From Cryptomeria japonica (taxonomy: Eukaryota > Streptophyta > Pinopsida > Cupressales > Cupressaceae): a DNA stretch of 64,000 bases. The translations under genes and the position numbers were made by a program. The notes beneath the pieces were generated by a model. It was not told the origin of the DNA. It searched no databases and saw only the letters and a program-made list of their open reading frames with translations. Shown one piece after another: positions 11,685 to 23,200 of this stretch; within the stretch, counting starts at the first letter, position 1; every line of letters starts with the position of its first letter. The stretch is from positions 22,696,260 to 22,760,259 of the forward strand of contig NC_081409.1 in NCBI RefSeq assembly GCF_030272615.1, read 5' to 3'.

Positions 11685-12029
11685 TTGATGTAGTTTGTCA
11701 TCAGTCCGACATGCATTATCAAAGATATTATTCATTCTAGCACTGATGAGTGGTGCTACTACTCAGGGGGAGTAGTCAGCTTTGAGATTCTAAGGTTTCC
11801 ATTATTGATTTGATATTTTTGTTAGATTTCTGGCATTGATGTCAAAGGGGGAGAGATAGTGATGTGAAAAAATAAATGCAAAACTTTGCAAAGATATCAT
11901 TCACAGGGAGAGATTTATTGATATTCAGGAGATTATTGGTTGTCTTCCATAGGGGAGACTTGTTTGACATTTCTTGGTACTTAGATGTTTTTCACATCTA
12001 GTGTTTCCATCAATGCCAAAGGGGGAGAT
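11685..12029 (+). promoter_or_regulatory. Element A 3' region with repeated polypurine-like tracts
   Basis: Three A/G-rich tracts precede the 3' LTR: ACTCAGGGGGAGTAG (11761-11775), TCAAAGGGGGAGAG (11842-11855) and the LTR-adjacent CCAAAGGGGGAGAT (12016-12029). The last two follow similar GGCATTGATG / CATCAATG contexts. Multiple upstream polypurine copies are reported for Sireviruses, which supports that placement. Confidence 0.8.
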
Positions 12030-13260
12030 TGTTGGCATTATTGGATGAATTGATTATGTGTTGCATTGATGTTTTGTCATTGATGTCAACATTAGATGTT
12101 ATGGTTGGTTACCAACATACAGGTTTTGGTTACCAGTAGAAGATTAAGTGTAACCGACAGAAGAGACTATCTGTTGGACACTTATGACATGTTTGGTTAC
12201 ATGTGGTATGTGCTCCTGGAGCATGTTTTGGTTAGTTGGTATTGACTTGGTTATCAGATGTTATCATACACTCTAGTAAACCCTTACCGACACTAGTTTA
12301 AGGCTTTACCGACAGAGCTCTCACTGAGGAATCTTGACAAGATGCATAATCAACTTCTACATGGATTTCAGGATGCTGAAGATGTTCTTTGATCGTGCTT
12401 CAACTGCTTGAAGATATTGCTTTGGCATGGTGGACCCATAATAGGTTGGGTGCCTATCTAGGTTATGGAGCGGTATCATGTTAACATGTACTCTACACGT
12501 TACCAAGATGTTTCGGGATATTTTATGGATTTATTATTATTGTTTTGGTCTTAAGACAACATGGCATATCATTGTAATATGAATCTATGTAATGATCTTA
12601 TTGTAATATCTTTTAGGTGGCCGACCTAATTAGTTTAGGCCTTAGGGTTTGTATAAAATGATGTAAGATCTCATTATAGATCGTGACATGTGTGGTATGG
12701 GAATGGAATAAGTGTTCGTGGTCTTGAAATGCAATATCATATGCGAAGGAGACTTGGTCAATCATAGGTGATCAAATTGGGATTAAAGAAGAGCTCAAAG
12801 GCCTCTGATATTGAGCTTAACCGAGACTGTAATTAGGCATGGTAGATGCTATTTCTGGTAGTTCTTTATTCTAGATTGTTGTCCATTTATCTTGAGATGG
12901 TTGTAGCCTCTTTGTAGTTAGTGAGACTCTTTTGTAATGAGCAGTATGCTCTAGGCAGTGTCCCTTCCTGCATGTGTAGGCCCCTCATTGTATCACATAC
13001 TTTCTGTAGAAGTATCATCTAACTGTGGGTAGGCTTCCCACCATGGTTTTTCCCTTTCTGGGTTTTCCATGTACAAATCATGGTGTTATGTGGTATGGTT
13101 GCTTTGCATTGATTATCTATTTAATTGTTAAGTTGTATTGTTTACCGGTATTTGTTTTTGCTTTACCAATACTTAATCAGGTTAAAGGTTATTAAGTGGA
13201 TTAAAAGTTATAATCTGTTAACAACTGATTCACCCCCCCCCCTCACCGGTTATCATAACA
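12030..13260 (+). repeat. Element A 3' LTR
   Basis: 1,231 bp, TGTTGGC to CATAACA, directly after the polypurine tract. It aligns with 6240-7429 and includes a TATA-like GTATAAAATG near 12650. The following ACCTG is the right copy of the target duplication. Confidence 0.92.
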
Positions 13261-13265
13261 ACCTG

Positions 13266-13552
13266 CACCTTGATCCTACCCCAAATTAGGGTAGGACTAG
13301 GGCGTGGCGCCTTGGTCCCCCTTAATGGAGACCTATCTTGGACCCCTCTCCCTTTCCTAACTCAAATTTGAAGTAGGAAAATATCCTCTATGTTGGCTCA
13401 TGTCGGAAAATCAGTCAATTAATCATACAGGAAAGCATATAAGAGGGATTTCCCCTCTCATTTGACATGAGAAAAAGGAAATTCAATCAAGAATCCAAGC
13501 ATTCAAGAGATCAAGCATCCAGGCATTCAAGAGCAATTGAGCATTTTGAGTT
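13266..13552 (+). repeat. Element E 5' LTR, piece 2 with TATA-like box
   Basis: Sequence between the right target copy of A and the start of LTR C. It contains CATATAAGAGG (TATA at about 13438-13443) followed by an A/G-rich stretch of CAAG repeats, as expected around an LTR transcription start. It should join 482-628 on the left and 30350-31103 on the right. Confidence 0.5.
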
Positions 13553-14052
13553 TGTTGGCATTTTGCATAGAGATTGTATTAATGATATGTTATCATTGAT
13601 GTCAATTGAACCGGTAATAGTATTCATGTTATTGTTGATATTGTTGTTTTTGATATTGGCTAGTAACTGGTGAGAGGAGCTTTGTGGAAGATGTTGTAAA
13701 TCGATATGTAAAGTTTGTGAGTTGAACCAGTGAACCGGTGTAAAGGGTTAAACCTTTCTATGTAATGTAACCAGTAAACCCTATCAGCTGTTAAACCCTA
13801 ACCGTTGAAGTTTGATGGTTTATTATTTGATAATCGGTAATGATGGAGACACGTGTGATCATTGTATGAGGATATGTTCAAATTGTTTTGGCACGACTTT
13901 TTTTTGTCTAGGGAAGGAGCAAAGTGGATTGCATCTAATGCACATCATGTGATGAGTTACAAAGTCTGATGAAGCGGTGATCAAGGAGCGGTTGGAATTT
14001 TCTTGAAGAATGTGAAGAGATTGTCATGATTTCTAATGGTCAAGATTGTACC

Positions 14053-15485
14053 TGACGCCCTCCTAAATGGCACAATTGTTAGTTCAAGATCAAACAACAC
14101 AAAACACACAAGTCGTTAGCGTTAATCAATCAAAAACTAAAACATGAAGGCATTCCAAGAGAGACACTAAAAACATGCTAATGAATCTAACTAAAGAAAT
14201 AAGACAATGAGATATCTCCAACTATCTCTTAGCATGAGATTAGCTCTTTCTCCCTTGTTCCTCTCCTCTCCAAGTTCCAAAATAGTGTAGCTCTCAGCAG
14301 CTTTTTGCACTATGGATGCTTATGGAGGATTGAGATTGTAGAATAGCTCTAAACATGAAATGAAAAGCTATTTTAATGCTAAAATGATGTGTTTTAACCA
14401 AAAGACAAAAGATTAGATTGTTTATGCTAAAATGCTCTCTAAAATGGCTATAGTCTAAATGCTTACAAGTTTTCAGGATCTGGATTATGAAGGAATGGGC
14501 TCTATTTATAGGAATAATGGAGCAATGGATGGCCAGGATTGAAAGGTTTAATCAAGGGTCAAGCTTGAAAGTTGGGGATCCATGTGCACAATTTGCACCA
14601 ATGAAATGGTGACAAGTGTCAACACAGGATTGGGTTGAGAGAAGAGGTTGGAGGCATTAAAGGCCTGAGAAGACCTCATGGTTATCTAAAGGCTAAGGGT
14701 CAAGTCTAAATTAGGATTACCCACTGGATTAGGAGTTAATCCAAGGATAAACCTTTGTGCAAATGATTAAGAGATAATCATGGTCAAAGTATTAAATGCT
14801 TGATGAGACCTTTGTGGTTGGATAGAGGTTGAGTCAAACAAATGTTTTAACCATGTGGGAGGGTTGAATTAACCATTAATGGTTATTGAAGACTTTGGGG
14901 GATTAAGTGGTTGAAAGTTGGAAGCCTTTAATGGTTTTCAAAGACTTTGGGGTTTTTGGTGGTTGAAGGTTGAAAACCTTCAATGGTTATCCAAGACTTT
15001 GGGCCATTTGAGAAGTGAATCCATTTTGCTTATGAATGTGACAATATTTAGGGGATGGATTAGGCTAATTAGGAAGGGGTTAGAAGAATCTAGAAGGGGA
15101 TTAGATTTTGCAAGTGGATTTGGTGGGTGAGGGAAAATAGGATTTTATTAAAATAAAAATTCATTTATTTCAAAATGTGTGCAAGTTGCATTTGTAGGAA
15201 AATGCAAGTGGGGGGGGATAATGATTTAAATAAATGTTTTATTTAATTTATTTAAAAGAGGAATAGGGGGATATAATTAAATAAATTGATTTATTTATTT
15301 AATTGATTGGAATTGGATTTTAATGAATTAATTAAAATAAATTGAGTAATTTATTTAATTAATAGAAGAATGTTTGGGGATGAATTAATTAAATATTAAT
15401 TTAATTAATTGATGGCTAGTGGATTTTTAATCAAATAAATACGAAATATTCATTTAATTAAAATGGACAGATTTATGTGACTACA
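14053..15485 (-). repeat. Element D 3' LTR
   Basis: 1,433 bp, TGACGCCC to GACTACA on the plus strand. The minus-strand TATA box CTATAAATAG is the complement of 14502-14511. The inner part near 15230-15440 is A/T-rich and made of short direct and inverted TTTAATTAATT runs. Confidence 0.95.
14502..14511 (-). promoter_or_regulatory. TATA box in D 3' LTR
   Basis: The complement is CTATAAATAG, a canonical plant TATA box, followed in the sense direction by GAGCCCATTCC. The copy at 28451-28460 in the 5' LTR would drive the element's RNA. Confidence 0.75.
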
Positions 15486-17854
15486 TTTGCCCCTCTTTGA
15501 GACGGTGCAGTTTATCGCGTCGTTTCAAAGAAAGAAAAACTGGTGTGAAGAAATGCCCCATAAAATGTAAATTTAATGGGTGGTATGCCCCCTCGAGAGA
15601 TGGGCCGAATTTTTTTTTGAAAAATCGGGCGATCTCTCGAAAAAGAATGAAAAGTGGAGGGGATGTAGAATAGAAGAAATTAGAACTAATGATGAAAGAA
15701 TGGGAGAAAATGGAGTGAATATGAAGAAACAACAAGCCAGCGAGTACCCTGAGGTCATGCAAGAGATACATAGCAGATGTAGTGTGGGGTTTTGATTGAT
15801 GCTATACAATTGATCAAAATTGGTTGGACAATCTGGTGCAATCGGTTTAATTGCCCCGGTCAAGTCAAAGCGTGACAGTTGATGTCAGTTGGTCGCTTGA
15901 ACATGATAAAGTCTGAGTAAGTGAATCAAAGTGACCTGATGGTGACTTAGACAATTGATGTAATTGTCCGATGAAGTCAAGGTATATGAAGCAAAATACT
16001 CGTTGAGACGTAGACAATTGATGTAATTGTCCGTTGGATTGTATTTGATTGGTTGATCAATTGATAGTGTGTGCATGTGATGGATGGCTGTGGGGAATCA
16101 TGGCAGCCCCGTTGAGACTAGGTCATTATGATAAATGCCTGATGTAGTCTAGGATTGCCATAATCGATTACCTGTTGAGACCCGAAGATACTTGATCAGA
16201 GTATCTGTTGATAGTCTAGGTGTGTGTGAGTTGATGTATCTGTGTAGACAGAGTAACTGGCTTAATTTTTTTGGATGAGTGAGGATGGGAAGCGATGAAG
16301 GGATTAGGATGATGTTGATGATCAAGATAGGGAGGGTGAGGGGGGATTTGATGTTAGATAGAAGATATGGAGGACTTATGACTCATTCCTATGGAAGAAA
16401 AGGAAAATAGAGTATGCATTATTATGACTATGTATGCATGATATGCAACTATTATGAATGTATGGATGGGTGGAATGCAACGAAATGCAATATATACAAA
16501 TGAGATGGAATGACGATCCATGGTGCTTTATTTTTCATCATTGAGCTTTAAAATGTTGTAAGAAAATACAAGCAACTTGACATAAAGATTCAAGATGACC
16601 AGAGTATTTCTTACATGGATTTTATATAGCAAGTTAATACAAGCAACTTGATATAATGGATCAAATTGACCTGAGTATTGCTTGCGGAACAGACAAGGAT
16701 TATCTCCTTTCGTGCATGACTTGGATCGTCCTCCTTGATCTTAGGTTGATCATATCCTGAGACAAGTGCATACCGTACTAAAAAATAAAACCTTTATCCA
16801 ATTTGGAGGAAGAGGAACCAAAGAATGAGCATTGTACCTGTAAACAAACAATATATATGCATAAAGAATAAAGAATATGGATCCTTGGTAATGGTTCATG
16901 CTCATATGGTCGAGGTCTACGCTGTAGTCAGCAAGCCGTAGTGATCTATGATTGTATTTTTGCATAAGATCACGTAGCTTGGTGAACTTCTCACGTAGAC
17001 ACCATTAGTACATGCCCCAGAACTTCATCGGAAATAATGCGCAAACAATACAAAATAATGCTGAAAGATCCCGATACAGATAAACAAATGATTGTACTCA
17101 CAAATCAACCAAGTATTTGATAGCTTAACATAATTTTCTTGTCAAAGAAAATGTCATCTTGTCTTTGCTTTGGATAAGGAAGGATGCATCCTTGTTTGAA
17201 AGACAGGTTTGGTTGTTGATGTGGATTGTGTGGTTTGATTGATAAATGGTCAGTGTGTGAGTAGTTGTCAATGTTTATTTTGTATCTGATCGGATAAATA
17301 TGTACAAGGTGTTACCATGTTTTTGTGTGATTTTTGATGGTTTTCCGATGTTTTTGGATTTTGTGAAACAATTTTGAATGTTTTTGGTATTTTGAGAGTC
17401 ATTTTTGAATGTTTTTGATATTTTCTGATGATTGCCTAAATGAAGAGCGTAATGATATATAAGACAATGTAGAATCCACTTCCATCACTAGGGTAAGGGT
17501 ATTGCCCCCAGTTTGTAGACCTGACTATGAAAAGATGGGATGCTTAGACGCATGGAGTACTTTCTTAATTGCAGATCAAATACCAAGCCATGGTTGGGAT
17601 GGATGGATGTATGTGTGCATGAATGTGATCGCAATGAGCCTGAAAGATACTAGAGCCATTTCCTTTACGAGTGGCGCCCGTTTGCCAGGTTTTCACCATC
17701 GCACTTACCCAAGGTGCCACCGGAGTGTTTGTTCCCCGTTTGGATGCATGATTTTTCTTTACTTTTTTGAATGTTTTTGTATTTTCTTTAGGACATTTTC
17801 TGAATGTTTTTGATATTTTCTTGATATGTAGGGGAGCCTGATGCTCTGTATACC
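15486..17854 (-). other. Element D 3' non-coding region
   Basis: Lies between the end of pol and the 3' LTR, with no credible coding frame. It starts (sense 3' end) with the polypurine tract. It also holds two copies of the inverted repeat GACAATTGATGTAATTGTC (15950-15968, 16013-16031), a roughly 70-bp imperfect tandem repeat around CAAGCAACTTGA (about 16560-16690), and repeated GAATGTTTTTGATATTTTC runs (17345-17430, 17770-17825). Long spacers after pol occur in Tat elements. Confidence 0.7.
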
Positions 17855-20800
17855 TTAGGTATAAAACCGTTTGAGGTGCATGCTATTGATTGGATCTGCG
17901 AGCGGTTCTCCTTCTGAAGTAGCCAACTGATATGCCCCGGACCCGAACACAGCAGTGACAACATATGGGCCCAGCCAGTTTGATTCAAACTTACCCTGAT
18001 GTTCTCTGTTTGGTTGGTTGCGAGGATTCTCTCGTAGAACAAGATCACCTACCTCAAATGTACGAGGTCTAACTCGGTGATTGTAGCTTCTGCTCATGCG
18101 CTGCTGATAGGCTTTGAGGTGATTGTATGCAGCTTGTCGTTTCTCATCAAGTAACTCTAAGTCCTGAAGACGGGATACTCTGTAAGTTTCATCATCGATG
18201 AGATTATGCAAGGAAACTCATAATGATGGTATCTTGACCTCAATAGGCAAGATAGCTTCTGCACCATAGACTAATGAATAAGGAGTTGCACCTGTAGGGG
18301 TTCGAATGCTAGTTCGATATGCCCATAATGCTGGATTCAATTGAACATGCCAATCACGGCCGGCATCATTGACTGTCTTCTTTAGGATCCTCAGTATGTT
18401 TTTATTGGATGCTTCGGCCTGACCATTGCCTTGTGGGTAATAGGGAGTGGAAAAGCGGTGTTGGATATGAAATTTCTCACAAAGCTCATGGACATCCTGA
18501 TTTTTGAAAGGAAGACCGTTATCTGTGATGATGGACATGGGTACACCATACCGGCAGATGATGTAATTGAGGATGAATGAGGTGATCTGCTTGCCGGTGA
18601 CTTGGGTAAGTGGAACAGCTTCGATCCACTTGGTGAAATATTCAGTGGCGGTAATAATGAATTTATGGCCGTTGGATGAAGATGGATGAATCTTACCCAC
18701 AAGGTCAAGGCCCCATTGACAAAAAGGCCATGGTGTTGTGATTGGTTGCAGTTCCTGTGCTGGCGCATGTATTAGGTCGCCATGAACTTGACATTTCTTG
18801 CATTTTCTGACAAAGTAATAGGAATCCTTTTCCATAGATGGCCAATAGTATCCAGCTCGCATGATCTTCTTGGCTAGTGATGGACCACTTGAGTGAGTCC
18901 CGCAAATTCCTTCATGTACCTCTTCCAAAGCCTTTGTTATCTCATCTTGTTCCAGACATCGAAGGAGAGTACCATCAAGACCGCGTCGGTATAGGGTTTC
19001 GGCAATAATGGTATATCGAGCAGTTTGGCGAATGAAGGTTTTACGTTGGTTATTTGACTGGTTGGGAGGAAGGGTGTGATCGCGGAGATAGGTGTAGAAC
19101 TCACTGTACCATGGGGATTCGGAACCAACAAGGTGACATATCATTTCAGATTCGGGGATATCATAAGCGGGGATCCAAAGTTGTTCTACCAAGAACTCGT
19201 AGCGTGTTGAATTTTGTGGAAGATCTAGGAGAGATGCGATAGTAGCCATGGCGTCAGCAGCTCGATTCTGATCTCTTGGTATCTGCTCAAAAGTGATAGT
19301 AGTAAATGATGTCTTTAGATTGTCCACCATTTGTTTGTATGGCATGAGTTTATCATCTTTGGTCTGATACTCATCTGTTGCTTGTCGAATGACTAGTTGG
19401 GAATCGCCATATACTTGCAATTCTTTTAATTTCCATTGTATGGCTAATCTGAGTCCTATGATCAAGGCCTCATACTCTGCTATGTTGTTTGTGCATGGAA
19501 ATGTGAGCCTGTAAGACTTCGGGATGCTATCACCTTGAGGTGTGATAAACAGAATGCCTGCCCCCGAGCCATGCCTAGTGTATGAACCATCAAAATATAG
19601 TTTCCATGGCTGTGCTTCTGTGATCATGAATATCTCTTCATCTGGAAAATTGGAAATGAGGGGATGATCGCCTATGAGTGGTGCATCGGCCAACTGATCT
19701 GCAATAACCTGACCTTTGATAGCCTTATGGTCCACATACTCAATGTCAAATTCACTTAGAATCATCACCCATTTGGCCGAGCGGCCTGTCAATGCTGCTT
19801 TGTTAAGTAAATACTTGAGTGGATCAATCTTTGCAATGAGTTGTACCTTGTGTGTTAATAGATAGTGCCGCAATTTAGTGGCTGCCAGGATTACTGCTAG
19901 GCAAGCTCGCTCAATAGGTGTGTAATTGAGTTCATAGCCAACCAGTGTGCGAGAGATGTAGTAAACAGCACACTCTTTATCTTCTTCATTATGTTGTGCC
20001 AGTAGTACACCCAATGCTGTACTTGTTGCTGAGATATAAAGTAACAACGGTCTACTTGGATCTGGTGGCATCAGCAATGGTGGATTTATGAGATAGTCTT
20101 TAAGCGCCTGAAATGCTTGCTGGCATCTGTCATCCCACTGAAAGCGGATGTTCTTGTGTAGCAAGTGTGTGAATGGGTGACACTTATCAGCCAATTGTGC
20201 AATGAATCTGCGGATGGATTGAAGCCGTCCTTGTAGTGTTCTTAGCTGACTGATATTCTTTGGAGGTGGCATGTCCATGATTGCTTTAACCTTTGCTGGA
20301 TCGACCTCAATGCCTTTGCTTGAGACAATGTATCCTAGAAGCTTCCCGGAGATCACTCCAAAGACACATTTCTTTGGGTTGAGTCGAACATGGTATTGTT
20401 CCAGTCTATCAAAGATTTTATCTAAGATGTGAAGATGTCCATCTCTAGTAAGTGATTTTGCTAGTAAATCATCCACATAATCTTCCATTATAGTATGCAT
20501 CATGTCATGGAAGATGGTGGTCATTGCTCTTTGATAGGTCGCTCCTGCATTCTTTAGACCAAAAGGCATTACATTCCAGCAGTATGTGCCCCATGGACAT
20601 GTGAAGGCTGTCTTATGTTGGTCGTCTGGTGTGATCTTTATTTCATTGTATCCTGAAAAGCCATCCATGAGTGAAAGCATGGCATGTCCTGCTGTCAAAT
20701 CTACTATGATGTCGATATTTGGTAGAGGGAAGTCATCCTTAGGACATGCCTTATTCAGATCTCTGAAGTCTGTACAAATGCGGATGCCCCCTTTTGGTTT

Positions 20801-22339
20801 GCCGACTGGCACAATGTTGGAGATCCATTCTGCATAATCAATTGGTCTAATGAAACCAACATCCAGGAGTTTCTTGAGTTCTGTTTTGACTAGCACTGCA
20901 ATTTGGGGATGCATCTTACGAAGCTTCTGCTTGACAGGTTTGGCTCCTTTTGCTACTGTGAGATGATGCATGACTAAATCAGGATCAAGCCCAGGCATGT
21001 CTGCATATGACCATGCAAAGTTGATCTGACGCTGTTGGAAGAACTCTATAAATTGAGGCTGTTCCTCTGGAGTGAGAAGAGATGCCAGATGTATGATATG
21101 AGGGTTTTCAGGAGTCCCCACATTGTATTCTTTGGTTTCTTCGATAAGAATCGTTGATTGTTCCTGTTGTGTACTAGCAGGGAGAATGTCAAACCCTTCA
21201 TCCTCAGGCGCCTCAGAGAGGTTTTCACCATTGGATACGCTCTTTCTTTTTACTTTTGTCGGATCAAACAGTGCCACAGTGTGGTTTTCACTGGAAGATC
21301 CATGTTTTATCGTTATATTTTTGCAGCTGAAGGGTTTGGCATCCGCCCCGAAGTATGCTGCGCTATTAAGTTGAATGGCGAATCCAGCTTTGTGATCCCC
21401 GCTTGGTAGATTATCCCTTAATTCCAAAAAGTCAATGATAGCCTCATCGTTCTGGAAGAGGTCAAGACATGGGGGATTTGGTTGGTTCCATTCAATGAGT
21501 TCAGGGTGGATAATGGGCATTACTTCATCGATTAGGTTAAGTGCAGGAGATGTATCCGTGAGGGTTAAGACGTTATGGTGAAGGTCGTTGATGGTACTCT
21601 CCCTGTCAGAATCAGGCGTAGGATGAGACGTAGGATCTGTGGAAGATGTTTCCAGCTCAGGTACCCAAGTGGTCTTTATCTGTGCTTCTCCATAAACAGG
21701 GATGTCTTTGTGGGGTGGAGGTGGTGATGTGTCTTCCTCATCTAAAGTGTTAAGTTGCACGGAATCAAATTCCCATTCATGTGAGTCGGTCTCTGAATCA
21801 CTTTCCAGCATCCGATTGCTATACCATACTGGGATGTCTTTGGAGTTAAATACTGCAGGCGTGATTGGTTTATGTACTTTTGTGGTGATCGATGCTGCAG
21901 GAACCGTGATGGGGTTTAAAGGATTTGTCACTGGAAGTATTGGTAGTGTTGCCTCAATGGCTTCTGTTGGAACTACTGGTGCCATAGATGCTACCGCGGA
22001 TTCTGATACAGTTGCTGCTACTATTGGTGTTATTGATGGGATTACTGGTGCGATTGGTGGTATGTTTGGCACTGGTGATGGTTGCGGTGGGTTTGTGAGC
22101 CTCGATGGGGCAGTGGCAATATTGCTTGATGGTGCTTTGATTATGAAAGGTGTCCTCTTTGCAGTAGGCGGGTAAAATGGTTTGCTAGGTTTTCCTTTGA
22201 ATCTGAGTTTAGGAAGGATCTCTTTTTCAAAACCTAGGCCTGTATTACCTTTGGGCTTGAACTCTGGCAACAGTGGTTCATGTCGTCCTTGTTTGCAGTA
22301 TCCCAAAGCACTCTGACCATCATATCCCATTCTTTGCAT
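17855..22339 (-). pseudogene. pol: Element D pol: G-patch, RT, RNase H, second RNase H, integrase
   Basis: Positions are counted from 22339. Residues 1-42 form a G-patch-like motif (MQRMGYDGQSALGY ... GLGFEK). A Pro/Thr-rich linker runs to about 290. RT spans about 450-700, with DFRDLNKACPKDDFPLP and the catalytic YVDD (20470-20481). RNase H follows near 760-860, then a second RNase H (YFDGS near 19595, EYEAL near 19480, YGDSQL near 19410). Integrase follows, with its zinc finger (GTHSSG, CKKCQVHGD) and core D (LDLVGK), D (TDNGLPF) and E (GQAEASNK). The frame stops at TGA 18218-18220 and continues in the same frame to 17855 with the integrase C-terminus and no chromodomain. One nonsense codon is the only defect in this segment. 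Confidence 0.93.
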
Positions 22340-22381
22340 AATAAGGAGGCCTTTGCCATACTGTTCTGTAGGAAGCGTAAC

Positions 22382-23200
22382 TCACAGTTTATCAGTGGTA
22401 ACGGGGTCTTTATAGATCCAGTCTGCTAGGTCCTCATCTTGTGTTTCTTTCTCTTGACTCTTTCCAAGGATGAAAGGCGTCAAGGCACATGCTGGTGTGA
22501 TTATGGATTGTTGGAGTAACTGCTGTGGTTTACCATGTGTTCTAGGAGAAGTGGGCATTTGTCCCACACAAAAGAGCTGACTCAAGTTGTATTCTCCAGG
22601 ACCTTCCTCTGCGACTTTCATTTTAAGCTTTTCTTGCTTGGGTATAGGAGTGTTTGAACTGGCAAGAGAGGCGGGATTTACATATGATGTGGAGGAAATG
22701 GCTTCCCTATTATTAGGAACAGTAATCTCTGGTTGATGGCTGATATTATGGCAAAATGCAAAGGGATTTGCATCGCCCAGGATTGTGATCTCTGCACCAT
22801 TATGTGGGAACTTGATACATTGATGGTAGGTAGATGGAACAGCTTGCATGGCATGTATCCAAGGTCTCCCTAATAATAGATTATATGGCAGAGGAAGGTC
22901 CAGAACCTGACAGATGATGTGCTTTACCACAGGGCCCACTCAGATTGGTAGTACCACAGCTCCTTTGGATGAACGCTCTGCATCATCATAGGCCTTGATG
23001 GTGATCTTCTTGCGAGGATCCACTGATTCTATTGAATATCCCAATGTTGTGACCAATTGTAGTGTGCAAATGTTTAGGCCTGCTCCATTATCGATCAAGA
23101 CTCGCTTGATCCTGTGTTGGTTGACAAAGCCTTCAATGTGGAGTGAGGCGTTATGAGGTTGTTGGAAAGAAGAGTTGTCACTTTCAGAAAAAGTGAGACA
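22382..23200 (-). pseudogene. Element D aspartic protease segment
   Basis: Same frame as gag and pol. The active-site motif VLIDNGAGLNICT lies near 23070-23107, with the D-N-G form usual in Tat elements. The second conserved part, [11 protein letters not shown], lies near 22845-22880. Two TGA codons (22940-22942 and 22382-22384) interrupt the frame after VVLPI and after TTDKL. Both are consistent with CGA arginine codons lost by C-to-T change. Downstream reading resumes at once in frame into the G-patch segment. Confidence 0.88.

Larger units (their letters stand above)
629..13260 (+). mobile_element. Element A: Sirevirus-like Copia retrotransposon, degenerate, carrying gypsy B
   Basis: A is a complete-length Copia element: 5' LTR 629-7429 (split by B), initiator-Met primer site, gag, PR-INT-RT-RNase H in Copia order, polypurine tract and 3' LTR 12030-13260. 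Flanks ACCTA (624-628) and ACCTG (13261-13265) are a 4/5 target duplication. The LTR termini are TGTTGG and AACA. Several polypurine-like copies before the 3' LTR and the pol sequence suggest the Sirevirus (SIRE/Maximus) lineage. Stops and at least three frameshifts make it non-functional. Confidence 0.88.

Noticed and set aside
14918-15130. 70-codon frames present in both D LTRs (14918-15130, 28867-29079)
   Set aside because: They duplicate because the LTRs are duplicates. The Trp/Gly-rich product looks like a chance translation of TGG-rich repeats.
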